From: Vibrio sp. 10N.261.45.E2
Lineage (GTDB): Bacteria > Pseudomonadota > Gammaproteobacteria > Enterobacterales > Vibrionaceae
DNA: 64,000 nucleotides
Direction of reading: 5' to 3'
Assembly: GCF_002875705.1 (NCBI RefSeq)
Contig: NZ_MCZZ01000143.1
Span: forward strand, 1 to 64,000
The notes below the pieces were generated by a model. It did not search any database, was not told the DNA's origin, and saw only the letters and a list, made by a program, of their open reading frames with translations. Of the stretch, positions 55,653-64,000 are shown one piece after another. The position numbers and the translations under genes were made by a program. Position 1 is the stretch's first letter. Each line of letters starts with the position of its first letter.

Positions 55653-55997
55653 TTAATCGTACTTAGCAACAGCAGTATCAAACAGGTTCTTAACTAGCGC
55701 GATGTACTCATCAAGGAATACGATTTGTTCGTTAGTCGCTTTCTTAGCCCAAACACCCGCTAACACTTCACCAAGATCCGCTACTACGGCATCTGCTTCT
55801 TTCAACAGTTGAAAACGAACGCTTGAATGCAATTCAGGGTTTTGCTCGAAAATAGCCATGATGTTCGTTGAAATCATGTCTGTGACGATGTCTTCAACAC
55901 TCTCATTACCTGTATCGCCGTTACTATTGGTAAACACGTCCAGATTAAATGATAGGTGCTCGATCAAAGCCAAATAGCCATCGGTTTCTACAACCAC
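55653..55997 (-). CDS. Small helical protein, DUF3802-like
   Basis: A 114-residue acidic protein with MVVETDGYLALIEHLSFNLDVF at the N-terminus, a pattern I connect with the Vibrio family DUF3802. No signal peptide. A long mostly helical composition with GNESVEDIVTDMI and ADAVVADLGEVLAGVW. It lies alone between the NlpC-like gene and a gene-free stretch. Confidence 0.65.
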   Translation of the reverse strand: MVVETDGYLALIEHLSFNLDVFTNSNGDTGNESVEDIVTDMISTNIMAIFEQNPELHSSVRFQLLKEADAVVADLGEVLAGVWAKKATNEQIVFLDEYIALVKNLFDTAVAKYD

Positions 55998-56580
55998 AAT
56001 AATTCTCCGTTTTAAGCCCGAGAGCAGATTAGTACGTATTTGCCTAATACTATGTAAATGCAGCTATTTGTCATCACTTTATTACCCAAAACCGCATTAA
56101 AATGATCCTAGTTAGTATTTCAGCTTAAATCTAAATCAATTTAGCTCTGTGCGTATACCCGCTGACTTAAGTTACAGGTTAAAGCACGCGCTACAAAGTG
56201 TAAGGCAAACTTTAAAGCAACGTATTGCGCCAGTTAACAATAGCCGTTTAACTTACTCTAAAAGCTCATTTAAATTTATGGGTAGACAATAACAAGCTCA
56301 AACTACTTTTCCAGTTTGTGGTGTTCAAAACCGTTTCGATTGTGAGACCAGTTCCAAACTACGTCACCATGTCAGATCTCTAATTTATGTTTGTATTTCA
56401 ACGAGCTTGAATCAGTTCGAGTTCACACTTCGGCCAATTGACTCAACATAAGCTAAAGAAGAACTAAGAACATTGACGAGTGCGTCTATAAATTGCTCAG
56501 ATTTATCCTAAACTATTGCTATCAAACAAACAGTATTCCAAAGCTTCAATCTTTTAACTTTCAGTCTTTGAGGATTTCCT
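55998..56580. other. 583-base region without a recognisable gene
   Basis: AT-rich, with no frame longer than a few dozen codons having a ribosome site, no tRNA, and no clear terminator. It should contain the promoter of the fructosamine-kinase gene at its right end. The size is unusual for this compact window, so a small RNA or decayed gene is possible, but I cannot demonstrate one. Confidence 0.4.
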
Positions 56581-57447
56581 ATGTGGCAGGCCATTTCTCA
56601 ACAACTTTCCGATACGCTTCTTTTTAACTTTCAGATTACTGAACGCACCAAGGTCTCTGGTGGCGACATTAACGATTGCTATATGATCAGCGATGGTAAT
56701 GAACGTTACTTTGTGAAAGTGAATCAGCGAGAATTTTTACCTAAGTTTGAAATTGAAGCTGAGAACCTGCGTTTGTTAAGAGAAACCTCCACCGTTTACG
56801 TCCCTGAATTGGTACTTATTGGCAAAACCAAAGAGTGTTCGTTCATTATTCTCAATTACTTGCCAACCAAACCGCTCGATACAGGCAACAATAGCTTTGA
56901 TTTTGGTGTACAGCTTGCGCAACTTCATCTATGGGGCGAGCAAAAAGAGTTTGGTTGCGACCAAGACAACTATATCGGCAGCACACTTCAGCCTAACCCT
57001 TGGCACAAGAAATGGGGACGCTTTTTCTCTGAGCAACGTATTGGTTTCCAACTCCAGTTGCTAAAAGAGAAAGGCATCGAATTTGGTGATATTGATGACA
57101 TCGTTGATGTAGTCAATATGCGCCTTGCCGGTCATAACCCCCGCCCTTCTTTGCTTCATGGTGATCTTTGGAATGGTAATGTAGCGAACTCAGCCTTTGG
57201 ACCTATCTGCTACGACCCAGCATGTTATTGGGGCGATCACGAATGCGACTTGGCGTTAACGGAATTGTTTGAAGGGTTTCCAAAAGAGTTTTATGAAGGT
57301 TACGAAAGCGTCAATCCACTCGACGTTGGTTATACTGATCGGAAAGACATTTACAACTTGTACCATCTTCTTAACCACTGCAATCAATTTGGCGGAGAGT
57401 ATTTAGCTCAAACTGAAGCATGTATTCAGAAGATACAGGCCGTTTAA
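56581..57447 (+). CDS. Fructosamine/ketosamine-3-kinase family protein
   Basis: A 288-residue kinase-like protein. The APH-type fold is visible: ATP-binding KVSGGDINDCY, YFVKVN, then LLHGDLWNGNV (catalytic loop HGDxWxGN) and the metal-binding CYDPACYWGDHECDLAL. YniA of E. coli is in this family. It phosphorylates ketosamines formed by glycation so that they detach. It follows a ribosome site TTGAGG 9 bases before the ATG. Confidence 0.93.
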   Translation: MWQAISQQLSDTLLFNFQITERTKVSGGDINDCYMISDGNERYFVKVNQREFLPKFEIEAENLRLLRETSTVYVPELVLIGKTKECSFIILNYLPTKPLDTGNNSFDFGVQLAQLHLWGEQKEFGCDQDNYIGSTLQPNPWHKKWGRFFSEQRIGFQLQLLKEKGIEFGDIDDIVDVVNMRLAGHNPRPSLLHGDLWNGNVANSAFGPICYDPACYWGDHECDLALTELFEGFPKEFYEGYESVNPLDVGYTDRKDIYNLYHLLNHCNQFGGEYLAQTEACIQKIQAV

Positions 57448-57564
57448 TACCAATCACAGCGAGTCGTAACCAACAGCGTAAGTTTCTAAAAGTTACACCA
57501 GCTACTGCGATTTGCACAAGCTACTACCTACGATTGATACAAGTTACAGTGAGGAGAATTCGTC

Positions 57565-57768
57565 ATGCATAAGTACACAGAGAAACATGTCTCCTGCCCC
57601 CACTGTGGGCATGCAATTAGCATAACGCTTGATGCTTCTAACGGAAGCCAAGATTTTTATGATGACTGCCCAGCGTGCTGCAATGCCATTCACCTCGACA
57701 TGCAAGTAGACGAAGTAAGAGACAGAATTAATCTCTCAATTGATGCAGACGATGAACAAGTCTTCTAA
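57565..57768 (+). CDS. CPxCG motif Cys-rich protein
   Basis: A 67-residue protein with two CxxC pairs, CPHCGHAI and CPACCNAI, that should bind zinc in a small rubredoxin-like knuckle. AGGAG precedes the ATG. The family is conserved in gammaproteobacteria with no defined role. It lies after the fructosamine-kinase gene, with a good terminator behind it. Confidence 0.85.
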   Translation: MHKYTEKHVSCPHCGHAISITLDASNGSQDFYDDCPACCNAIHLDMQVDEVRDRINLSIDADDEQVF

Positions 57769-57831
57769 CACACCTATGATCTTGTCGAGTTAGAATGAAG
57801 CTTAAATTTGCGGCTACCCCGCTAAAAAAAC

Positions 57832-57858
57832 AAAAGAGCACATAACGTGCTCTTTTTT
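57832..57858. terminator. Bidirectional terminator between the Cys-rich gene and ribE
   Basis: Ten-bp stem AAAAGAGCAC/GTGCTCTTTT (57832-57841, 57847-57856), 5-base loop. Confidence 0.9.
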
Positions 57859-57920
57859 AATATCTTCGATTCTTTACTTCGTATCCTATACAAGCTAACG
57901 CTGCTTATAAGCCACCACTA

Positions 57921-58529
57921 TTACTTCTGGTTCGCTAATACGCGTTCAACCGTATCAACAATCGCCTGTGTTTGAGGATCAAATTCAATGTTTACTTGAT
58001 CGCCCACTTCACGGCCGCCAAACAAAGTACGATTCAGTGTTTCTGGAATCAGGTGAACAGAGAAACGGTTCTCTTCCACTTCGCCGATCGTCAATGAACA
58101 ACCATCAACACCAATGTAACCCTTGCTCAACACATACTTCATTGACTCTTGTGGTAGTTCAAACCAAAGCGTGCGGTTGTTTTCTGTTTTAATTACATCA
58201 ACGAGGTTAGCCATCAAGGTAATGTGGCCAGACATGCTATGCCCGCCAATTTCGTCACCAAACTTTGCTGCACGCTCAACATTCACTTTGTCACCAACAT
58301 TCAGTTGGCCTAAGTTCGTTAATCGCAATGTGGCTTGCATTAAATCAAAAGCAATCTGGTTGCCTGAAATTTCCGTTACCGTTAAGCAACAACCGTTATG
58401 AGCTACTGAAGCACCAATTGCCAATCCTTCGAGCATTTCGTCGCTTAACTCGATGGTATGAGTTTGAAACAGCTCTTTTTTGTTTATCGCAACCAGTGTT
58501 GCCATGCCTTGAACGATACCTGTAAACAT
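57921..58529 (-). CDS. ribE: Riboflavin synthase alpha subunit
   Basis: A 202-residue enzyme with two lumazine-binding repeats (about 1-97 and 98-195). Motifs are [26 protein letters not shown] in repeat 1-2 junction, and [16 protein letters not shown]. It dismutates dimethyl-ribityl-lumazine to riboflavin. The ATG at 58529 has AGGA five bases upstream, so the frame from 58547 is not used. It is slightly shorter than E. coli RibC (213). It is divergent from norM, as in other vibrios. Confidence 0.93.
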   Translation of the reverse strand: MFTGIVQGMATLVAINKKELFQTHTIELSDEMLEGLAIGASVAHNGCCLTVTEISGNQIAFDLMQATLRLTNLGQLNVGDKVNVERAAKFGDEIGGHSMSGHITLMANLVDVIKTENNRTLWFELPQESMKYVLSKGYIGVDGCSLTIGEVEENRFSVHLIPETLNRTLFGGREVGDQVNIEFDPQTQAIVDTVERVLANQK

Positions 58530-58690
58530 AAGATTCCTATTTAGCATTCTAGTAACAGTTTTTCATAGCAGTTATTGTGACATTTCTTTATGATTCGTCC
58601 AGTGGAAGCTTAAGATCATTGCGTCTGATTCCTTCAGAATGTCCTTTCCTACACTATTATTCTAATTTTCCCTCTTATTTGGAGTTGTTT

Positions 58691-60061
58691 GTGCATCGTT
58701 ACAAAGAAGAATCCTCGAATCTAATTAAACTTGCGACCCCAGTATTGATCGCATCTGTTGCACAAACTGGAATGGGTTTTGTTGATACCGTAATGGCCGG
58801 TGGCGTAAGTGCTATCGATATGGCGGCGGTTTCAATTGCGGCAAGTATTTGGCTACCATCAATCTTATTTGGTGTCGGTTTATTGATGGCGTTGGTTCCT
58901 GTCGTTGCACAATTGAATGGTTCTGGTCGACAAGTAAAAATCCCATTCGAGATTCAACAAGGGGCGTTTTTAGCGCTTGTTATCTCTCTTCCTATCATTG
59001 GCGTACTGTTCCAGACGCAAATGATATTGGAATGGATGGATATCGAACATCTCATGGCAGAAAAGACCATCGGTTATATGAATGCGGTGATGTTTGCTGT
59101 ACCTGCATTTTTGTTGTTCCAAACATTGCGAAGCTTTACAGATGGTATGTCTTTGACTAAGCCTGCAATGGTGATCGGTTTTATTGGTCTGCTATTAAAC
59201 ATCCCGCTGAACTGGATGTTCGTATACGGAAAGCTTGGTGCTCCAGCACTGGGTGGCGTTGGCTGTGGCGTGGCAACGGCTATCGTATATTGGGTGATGT
59301 TCTCACTGCTGTTCGCTTACGTTTTAACATCTAAGCGATTAGCGAAAATCAACATCTTCGGTACGTTCCACAAGCCGCAACTTAAAGCTCAAATTCGTTT
59401 GTTTAAACTGGGTTTCCCTGTGGCGGCCGCTATCTTCTTCGAGGTAACCCTATTCGCGGTGGTTTCTCTGTTGGTTGCCCCATTAGGCTCATTGATTGTT
59501 GCGGCGCACCAAGTCGCGATCAACTTCTCTTCGTTGGTTTTCATGATTCCAATGAGTATCGGTGCAGCGGTGAGTATTCGTGTTGGCCATAAATTGGGTG
59601 AAAACAACACCGAGGGCGCGAAGATCGCAACACACGTGGGTATCATTGTTGGTTTAGTTACAGCCTTAATGACAGCGGCATTAACTGTTCTATTCAGAGA
59701 GCAAGTTGCATTACTTTACACAGAGAACACCGCGGTAATTACCGTTGCCATGCAATTACTTTGGTTCGCGGCCGTTTATCAATGCACTGACGCAATCCAA
59801 GTTATTGCAGCAGGTGCTTTGCGTGGCTACAAAGACATGCGTTCAATCTTCAACATTACCTTCGTTGCTTATTGGTTACTTGGTCTACCTATCGGTTACA
59901 TCTTGGGTATGAAAGATTGGATTGTTGAGCCTATGGGCGCGCATGGCTTCTGGATTGGTTTCATTGTTGGTCTAACATCAGCTGCGATAATGCTGGGTAT
60001 GCGCCTACACTGGATGCACAAGCAAGACGATGAAGTTCAATTAGAATTTAGCTCTCGTTAG
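58691..60061 (+). CDS. norM: Multidrug/Na+ antiporter NorM, MATE family
   Basis: A 456-residue efflux pump with 12 helices. The start is GTG at 58691, with TTGGAG six bases before (VHRYKEESSNLIKLATPVL). This gives the usual NorM length, and the longer frame from 58577 is rejected. Family blocks: AQTGMGFVDTVMAGGVSAIDMAAVS, LRSFTDGMSLTKPAMVIGF and AGALRGYKDMR. The acidic residues D36 and E255-type positions used for cation coupling appear (VDTVMAG, FFEVTLF). It exports cationic drugs in exchange for Na+. Confidence 0.94.
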   Translation: MHRYKEESSNLIKLATPVLIASVAQTGMGFVDTVMAGGVSAIDMAAVSIAASIWLPSILFGVGLLMALVPVVAQLNGSGRQVKIPFEIQQGAFLALVISLPIIGVLFQTQMILEWMDIEHLMAEKTIGYMNAVMFAVPAFLLFQTLRSFTDGMSLTKPAMVIGFIGLLLNIPLNWMFVYGKLGAPALGGVGCGVATAIVYWVMFSLLFAYVLTSKRLAKINIFGTFHKPQLKAQIRLFKLGFPVAAAIFFEVTLFAVVSLLVAPLGSLIVAAHQVAINFSSLVFMIPMSIGAAVSIRVGHKLGENNTEGAKIATHVGIIVGLVTALMTAALTVLFREQVALLYTENTAVITVAMQLLWFAAVYQCTDAIQVIAAGALRGYKDMRSIFNITFVAYWLLGLPIGYILGMKDWIVEPMGAHGFWIGFIVGLTSAAIMLGMRLHWMHKQDDEVQLEFSSR

Positions 60062-60093
60062 ACTCATATTTACTCAATCGATATCCAATACAC

Positions 60094-60124
60094 AAAGAGC
60101 TCTGATTTTCAGGGCTCTTTTTCA
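60094..60124. terminator. Terminator between norM and the ligase gene
   Basis: AAAGAGC/GCTCTTT (60094-60100, 60114-60120) with inner pairing and T-run; the genes converge here. Confidence 0.85.
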
Positions 60125-60152
60125 TTTACTGGTCAGCTAGATAACATACGCC

Positions 60153-60995
60153 CTAATACTCACTCTTCTCTCTGACGAAACGGGCAAACTTGGGCTTTCC
60201 GTTTTGAGTAAAGCCATTGTAGCGAAAGGTAATGCGGCTACCGATCTCTGGCGGTGCAAGTCTCATTTGGTCACTGAACCCGCTGCCTATATAAAATTCC
60301 ACACCCTCTTGCGTTTGAACCAAAATTGACCCCATCATCCCTTTATACTTACCTGTCCCGCCTTTATAACCAATAACCGTTGCTTCTGCATCATGATGCC
60401 TTTTCAGCTTTAACAGGTCATTACTTCGGCCGGCTTGATAGCGACTTGTGATCTTTCTGAGCATCAAACCTTCGCCATTACTCTCATCAACATTATCGAG
60501 CTGATGAAACAATGCTTCTTCACTTTGAATCGGTACATGTTCTATGTAGCTGACATGCGGTTCTCCAATTACGCTGACCCAATGCAAGATGTTGTAATAG
60601 CGTTTTTGATAATCACCTGCAGCACCGGGCATATCAAACAACATAAAATCGATTTGACGCCACGCTGTGTCACTCGGCGTATGGTCGAGAACAGTGGATT
60701 GAACCAAATGGAATTTGCCTCTTCCTGCCCACAACTCCCCTTCGAGATGCACACTAGGTAAGTTTTCGGTAAACCATTTCGGTGAGTAAATACGATTTCC
60801 GTTACGAGTGTATAGATGCTTTCCGTCCCATAGTGCCCGAATCCCATCAAGCTTTTCACTCTTCCAGTATTCTGAAACATCGATTCCTTGCTGGTAGGAG
60901 TTCGCAAGCACCAAATAGTCAGGGGGTAAATAGGATGAATGAGATGAAAACGAACACGCCCATAGAGTCGCTAAAGCCAGTTTGGTTAATCTCAT
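60153..60995 (-). CDS. Secreted ATP-dependent DNA ligase, LigE/Lig-Vib type
   Basis: A 280-residue ligase with a signal peptide (MRLTKLALATLWACSFSSHSS). The adenylation motif is EKLDGIRALWDG with catalytic Lys, followed by RNGNRIYSP, LEGELWAG, EGLMLRK and LLKLKRHHDAEATVIGYKGGTGK. An OB-fold domain follows (MGSILVQTQEG). No DNA-binding domain. Such small exported ATP ligases occur in Vibrio, Haemophilus and Neisseria, where they may act on periplasmic DNA during uptake. Two ATGs are adjacent; the second, 60995, has the better-spaced GGAG. Confidence 0.9.
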   Translation of the reverse strand: MRLTKLALATLWACSFSSHSSYLPPDYLVLANSYQQGIDVSEYWKSEKLDGIRALWDGKHLYTRNGNRIYSPKWFTENLPSVHLEGELWAGRGKFHLVQSTVLDHTPSDTAWRQIDFMLFDMPGAAGDYQKRYYNILHWVSVIGEPHVSYIEHVPIQSEEALFHQLDNVDESNGEGLMLRKITSRYQAGRSNDLLKLKRHHDAEATVIGYKGGTGKYKGMMGSILVQTQEGVEFYIGSGFSDQMRLAPPEIGSRITFRYNGFTQNGKPKFARFVREKSEY

Positions 60996-61156
60996 CATCT
61001 ACTCCGTATCAAAAACTCCTTTAATCCTAAGTGCTCCAACACGCAGTTAGAAAATCTTTGCCATAAGATGCGATCAACTCATCAATCTTATTTAACTATT
61101 TCCTTTCATTGATCAAATTAATGACTCATCAGTCTCATATGTTCCGCCGTTTTTAG

Positions 61157-61193
61157 TTCTCATATTGAGAAACGCCTTTTCTCAATATGAGAG
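61157..61193 (+). promoter_or_regulatory. Paired SypG-type enhancer sites
   Basis: TTCTCATATTGAGAA (61157-61171) and TTCTCAATATGAGAG (61179-61193) each fit the V. fischeri SypG site TTCTCA-N3-TG. They form a perfect inverted repeat (61158-61172, 61178-61192) with a 5-base loop and centres 22 bp apart, i.e. two helical turns. They lie about 60-80 bp upstream of the sigma54 element. Confidence 0.75.
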
Positions 61194-61241
61194 ATAAATT
61201 GGCGTTAAATATAAGTCATTGAAAAATAACAATATAAAAGT

Positions 61242-61257
61242 TGGCACATTCAGTGCA
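61242..61257 (+). promoter_or_regulatory. Sigma54 promoter of the syp operon
   Basis: TGGCAC-ATTCA-GTGCA: a perfect -24 box and G-to-T one-base variation of TTGC at -12. It is 34 bases before the sypA ATG. Confidence 0.78.
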
Positions 61258-61290
61258 ATTGTTCTTACATACTTAAAAGGAGATACCGCT

Positions 61291-61620
61291 ATGGAACTAC
61301 GTAAAATTGATTTGAATACAACGACACTGACTCTTTCTATCTTCGGTGATTTGGATGCAGCAGGCAGTCGTGACGCACAAACAGACATCGATGATGTAAT
61401 TTCTAATGATGGACACCCTGAAATCGAAGTTGATTTTAGTGAAGTTGAGTTTCTAGATTCATCTGGTGTTGGTGCAATTGTTTACATGTTCAAACGTCTG
61501 ACTGAGCGCGAACGTAACATGCGACTTGAAAATGTGACGGGGCAGCCCCTTGAAATTATGAATCTGCTACGTATTGGCCACGCTATCCCAGTAAATTCAA
61601 AAAATCCTACAATTTCATGA
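61291..61620 (+). CDS. sypA: SypA-like STAS-domain protein
   Basis: A 109-residue anti-sigma-factor-antagonist type protein, MELRKIDLNTTTLTL.... The STAS phosphorylation segment is EVEFLDSSGVGAIVYMFKR, with S57/S58 at the expected site. AAGGAG is 8 bases ahead of the ATG, so the frame from 61219 is too long. In V. fischeri, SypA is switched by the kinase/phosphatase SypE and is needed for syp-dependent biofilm. It heads the syp operon here. Confidence 0.88.
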   Translation: MELRKIDLNTTTLTLSIFGDLDAAGSRDAQTDIDDVISNDGHPEIEVDFSEVEFLDSSGVGAIVYMFKRLTERERNMRLENVTGQPLEIMNLLRIGHAIPVNSKNPTIS

Positions 61621-61682
61621 AGATCCACTAAGCTAGAAGTAACAAAAAATAATAATAAAAATTAGAAACATAGGACGTTGGC

Positions 61683-62519
61683 ATGAAAATACTGAAAAAC
61701 CACATAGCCCTTTCTCTGTCCGCTCTCGTTCTGGGTGGCTGTACTAGCTATCCAGAACAAGGCACCGGAGGTTTGGCTGAAAGTTATGATTCTATCAACT
61801 ATCAAAATTCAGACTTCTCTCCCGTAATGCCAGACGAGCCTCTTGGCCCAGAACATGGATTACGTTTTGATTGGCAGCTCGCAAAATTACATCTTGATGC
61901 TCTTATTCAAGAAGGTGCTCGTTGGTGTTTTCCTGCCGCGGTTGTTCAAGCGATAGAAAAGCAAAACCGTATTGCACGTGAACTTCAAGGTGGCCTACTT
62001 CTAGATGCAGCCAACGACTTAGTCATCCAAAGAAAACGCCTTAACGAACTTGAAGTTCAATTGGATTACGTAACCTCGCAAGCCCGCTGTGAGCCACCAA
62101 AAAACGAAAATCAATTTAGAATGCAATTGTCGGTGATCGAACAGTTGTATGACCTGCTAAACGTTGACAACCAATTCGCCGAAGGTTCGATTGAAGTCAA
62201 TCCGAAGTACATGGGAAGACTTGCGGAAGCAACCAGCCTACTTAAAGAACACAAATCTCTAGACCTTGTTGTTACAGGCCACGCTGATGCAACTGGCAGT
62301 GAAGAATACAACGATAAGTTAGCACTTGGACGAGCTAAGCAAGTCGAACGCTACCTAACTATTTTTGGCCTAGGCGCACAACGAATCAAAGCTGTCTCTG
62401 TTGGTGAAACTGTTCCTCTATTCGAAGGTGAATCTGACGGTACACGTTTAACTAACCGCCGCGTCAGCATCGAAGTTATCTCGCCTAAGAATGCAGAGAA
62501 AATGGGAGGTGGGCTATGA
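61683..62519 (+). CDS. sypB: SypB-like OmpA-family lipoprotein
   Basis: A 278-residue outer-membrane lipoprotein (lipobox LGGC, Cys20). The C-terminus (about 165-275) is an OmpA domain that binds peptidoglycan: VVTGHADATGSEEYNDKLALGRAKQVERYL and RLTNRRVSIEV. The middle part is helical with charged residues. Second in the syp operon; its TGA overlaps the next ATG (ATGA). It should act in export or anchoring of the polysaccharide. Confidence 0.88.
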   Translation: MKILKNHIALSLSALVLGGCTSYPEQGTGGLAESYDSINYQNSDFSPVMPDEPLGPEHGLRFDWQLAKLHLDALIQEGARWCFPAAVVQAIEKQNRIARELQGGLLLDAANDLVIQRKRLNELEVQLDYVTSQARCEPPKNENQFRMQLSVIEQLYDLLNVDNQFAEGSIEVNPKYMGRLAEATSLLKEHKSLDLVVTGHADATGSEEYNDKLALGRAKQVERYLTIFGLGAQRIKAVSVGETVPLFEGESDGTRLTNRRVSIEVISPKNAEKMGGGL

Positions 62520-64000
62520 AATCATTGATCGCTTTTATCATCACCCTGTCACTATGCTTTGCGAATGCTGTGAGTGCTAATGACGAGTTTTCAGACGCGG
62601 TTCAAGTCGGTGACCTTATCCAAGTTAATGTACCCGGAGAAAGCACCTTGAACACGGGTTTCCAAGTGGACAAGCGTGGCCGCATTGCCCTTCCAGAAGT
62701 GGGCGCTGTGTTTGTCGCAGGTTATGACAGCGAACAGCTTAACAAAGTCGTTCTAGAATCACTGGCAACGGCTTATAAAGATCTGTCGAACGCGTCTGTG
62801 TATGTAAAAGAACAGCAAATCATCATCTACGTACAAGGTTATGTAGAACAACCCGGCGAATATACACTTTCATTAGGTTCAAGCATCCAAATGGCGCTTT
62901 ATGCTGCGGGTGGCTTACGACCTGGTGCACAACTAGACAAGCTTATTCTTAAACGTGGGGCTGATAAGAAAGAGTTTAACTACAAACGATTCCTCGATTC
63001 AGGCGACGAGTCAACTCTACCTACCCTTCAATCGCTGGATTCACTGTTTGTTCCTGCTTCTCCGTTAGTTGGGAACATCGAACAAGAGTTCGACGCAGCA
63101 AAACTTGCTAACTCGGGTGACAGCGCGGATTCTCGAAACTCTATTAAGGTCTTTGGTGAGGTAAACGCACCGGGGTCATTTACTTACAAAGAGAACACCG
63201 ACCTTGTCGACGTATTAATGCGTTCAGGTGGTGTTACTCGCTATGCCAGTGTTGAACAAATCCGCGTAATTTCAAACAACACGCCAACCTTATTTAACCT
63301 TAAGCGATACTTAGACTCCGGTGATGAAAGTCTGCTTCCAGTTTTACGCCCGGGTGCGACCATTTTCGTGCCAAAGCAAGAGGAAGAAATCAAATCTGGC
63401 GCAAACATGGTTTACGTTATGGGTGAAGTAGCTGCTCCCGGTGCATTTGAAGGCAAACGAGACGCAACATTCATGGATATCCTTGCCAATGCAGGCGGCC
63501 CCACTCGATTTGCAGAATCACGACAAATCCGTGTCATTAAAGCCGATGGCAGAGTGCTTAAATTCGATTTGGCGGCTTACACCGAAGGTCTACCTAACTC
63601 CAACCCACCGAGTATTAAAGCTGGTGACGCGATTTTCGTTCCTGAGAAAACCGATATGAACGAGAAGTCTTGGTTGAAAATTACACCAGACAGAGCGGTT
63701 AACGTCATTGGCGAAGTGAACCGTCCTGGTCGTATTGAATGGTCAGATGAAATGAACTTCATGGGATTGTTGGCTCACGTCGGTGGCCCTACGCTACGTG
63801 CTGACACATCAAAAATCGAAGTGGTTACTGGTAGAAAGTTAGTCGTCTTTAACCTTGACGAATTTATTCGAAATGGCGCACCACGTGACCAAATGCCTCA
63901 AATTCGCGCGGGTTCTATCGTGCGAGTTCACGACTTGCCACAAGATCCATCAGACAATAAATCTCAATGGGTTCGTCAAAGCTCTGATGCTTCGATCTAC
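62516..64000 (+). CDS. sypC: SypC-like polysaccharide export protein (5' part, runs off window)
   Basis: At least 495 residues, open to the window edge with no stop in frame. The signal peptide is MKSLIAFIITLSLCFANAVSA. Then a Wza-type Poly_export domain (about 25-100, VGDLIQVNVPGESTLN) and at least four SLBB repeats recognised by G-x-V-x-x-PG: IIIYVQGYVEQPG (~103), IKVFGEVNAPG (~210), VYVMGEVAAPG (~299), VNVIGEVNRPG (~396). It forms the periplasmic or outer-membrane channel for Syp polysaccharide. ATG overlaps the sypB stop. Confidence 0.87.
   Translation, partial: MKSLIAFIITLSLCFANAVSANDEFSDAVQVGDLIQVNVPGESTLNTGFQVDKRGRIALPEVGAVFVAGYDSEQLNKVVLESLATAYKDLSNASVYVKEQQIIIYVQGYVEQPGEYTLSLGSSIQMALYAAGGLRPGAQLDKLILKRGADKKEFNYKRFLDSGDESTLPTLQSLDSLFVPASPLVGNIEQEFDAAKLANSGDSADSRNSIKVFGEVNAPGSFTYKENTDLVDVLMRSGGVTRYASVEQIRVISNNTPTLFNLKRYLDSGDESLLPVLRPGATIFVPKQEEEIKSGANMVYVMGEVAAPGAFEGKRDATFMDILANAGGPTRFAESRQIRVIKADGRVLKFDLAAYTEGLPNSNPPSIKAGDAIFVPEKTDMNEKSWLKITPDRAVNVIGEVNRPGRIEWSDEMNFMGLLAHVGGPTLRADTSKIEVVTGRKLVVFNLDEFIRNGAPRDQMPQIRAGSIVRVHDLPQDPSDNKSQWVRQSSDASIY

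Noticed and set aside
55998..56580. Integron attC (VCR-like) remnant
   Set aside because: Some GTTAAC-like fragments occur, but no inverted core sites of the expected form or cassette structure.
58577..58690. N-terminal extension of NorM
   Set aside because: The GTG at 58691 has GGAG at ideal spacing and gives the family length of 456.
1..64000. CRISPR array, prophage, IS element or tRNA gene
   Set aside because: No repeat-spacer pattern, integrase, transposase, terminal repeats or cloverleaf was found on reading both strands.

Overview
The window reads as chromosomal DNA of a Vibrio, probably near the V. splendidus group. The evidence is gene content and order: cbb3 oxidase, Fnr, UspE, TtcA, a PotABC system with two PotDs, a formate dehydrogenase cluster, NorM and the start of a syp polysaccharide cluster, with moderate GC and dense operons ending in strong hairpins. 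I see no rRNA, tRNA, CRISPR array, IS element, integrase or prophage gene. The species guess is from memory of gene families, not from a search.

Layout. 1-3.6 kb: a FIST sensor protein and hybrid histidine kinase pair of the NosP/VpsV-VpsS type, then a small membrane-anchored protein. 3.8-11 kb: ccoNOQP, ccoH, ccoI, ccoS and a SafE/DsbD-like membrane protein. 11-14 kb: fnr with an FNR-like box at its own promoter, uspE, and convergent ttcA. 14-17 kb: a secreted DUF2987-like protein, a Bax-type protein and a polytopic membrane protein. 17-22 kb: potABC and two tandem potD genes. 22-24.5 kb: cobB and amtB. 24.8-35 kb: an FDH gene set (fdh subunits, Tat mini-protein, TorD-like chaperone, multi-cluster Fe-S protein, DUF3305/DUF3306, fdhD). 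35-40.6 kb: a YbiT-type ABC-F protein, then a membrane NTPase-like protein coupled to an MscS channel. 40.7-49.3 kb: a sensor kinase and sigma54 activator divergent from tupABC-mobA-mobB/moeA. 49.6-61 kb: housekeeping and accessory genes (NagK, TapT-like, sterol desaturase family, MCP, NlpC/P60 lipoprotein, fructosamine-kinase family, riboflavin synthase, NorM, secreted ATP-dependent ligase). 61.2-64 kb: sypA, sypB and partial sypC.

How the genes fit together. Microaerobic and anaerobic energy metabolism dominates the left half: a high-affinity oxidase with its copper and assembly factors, Fnr, and a respiratory formate dehydrogenase. FDH needs a W/Mo-bis-MGD cofactor. The tungstate transporter, MobA, MobB-MoeA and FdhD that would supply or insert it lie in the same window.

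The most notable inference concerns regulation. A palindrome-like element, GGGACA-N3-TGTMCC, recurs upstream of sigma54-type promoters in front of both the FDH operon (32.57-32.70 kb) and tupA (44.17-44.34 kb), and again beside DUF3305 (33.89 kb). The NtrC-family regulator encoded at 42685-44148 is the natural candidate to bind it. That would make FDH synthesis and tungstate/Moco supply one sigma54 regulon. The second notable item is the MscS channel linked to a membrane protein whose P-loop lacks the lysine. Two further sigma54 promoters (amtB with NtrC-like sites, sypA with paired SypG-like sites) make the window unusually rich in RpoN control.
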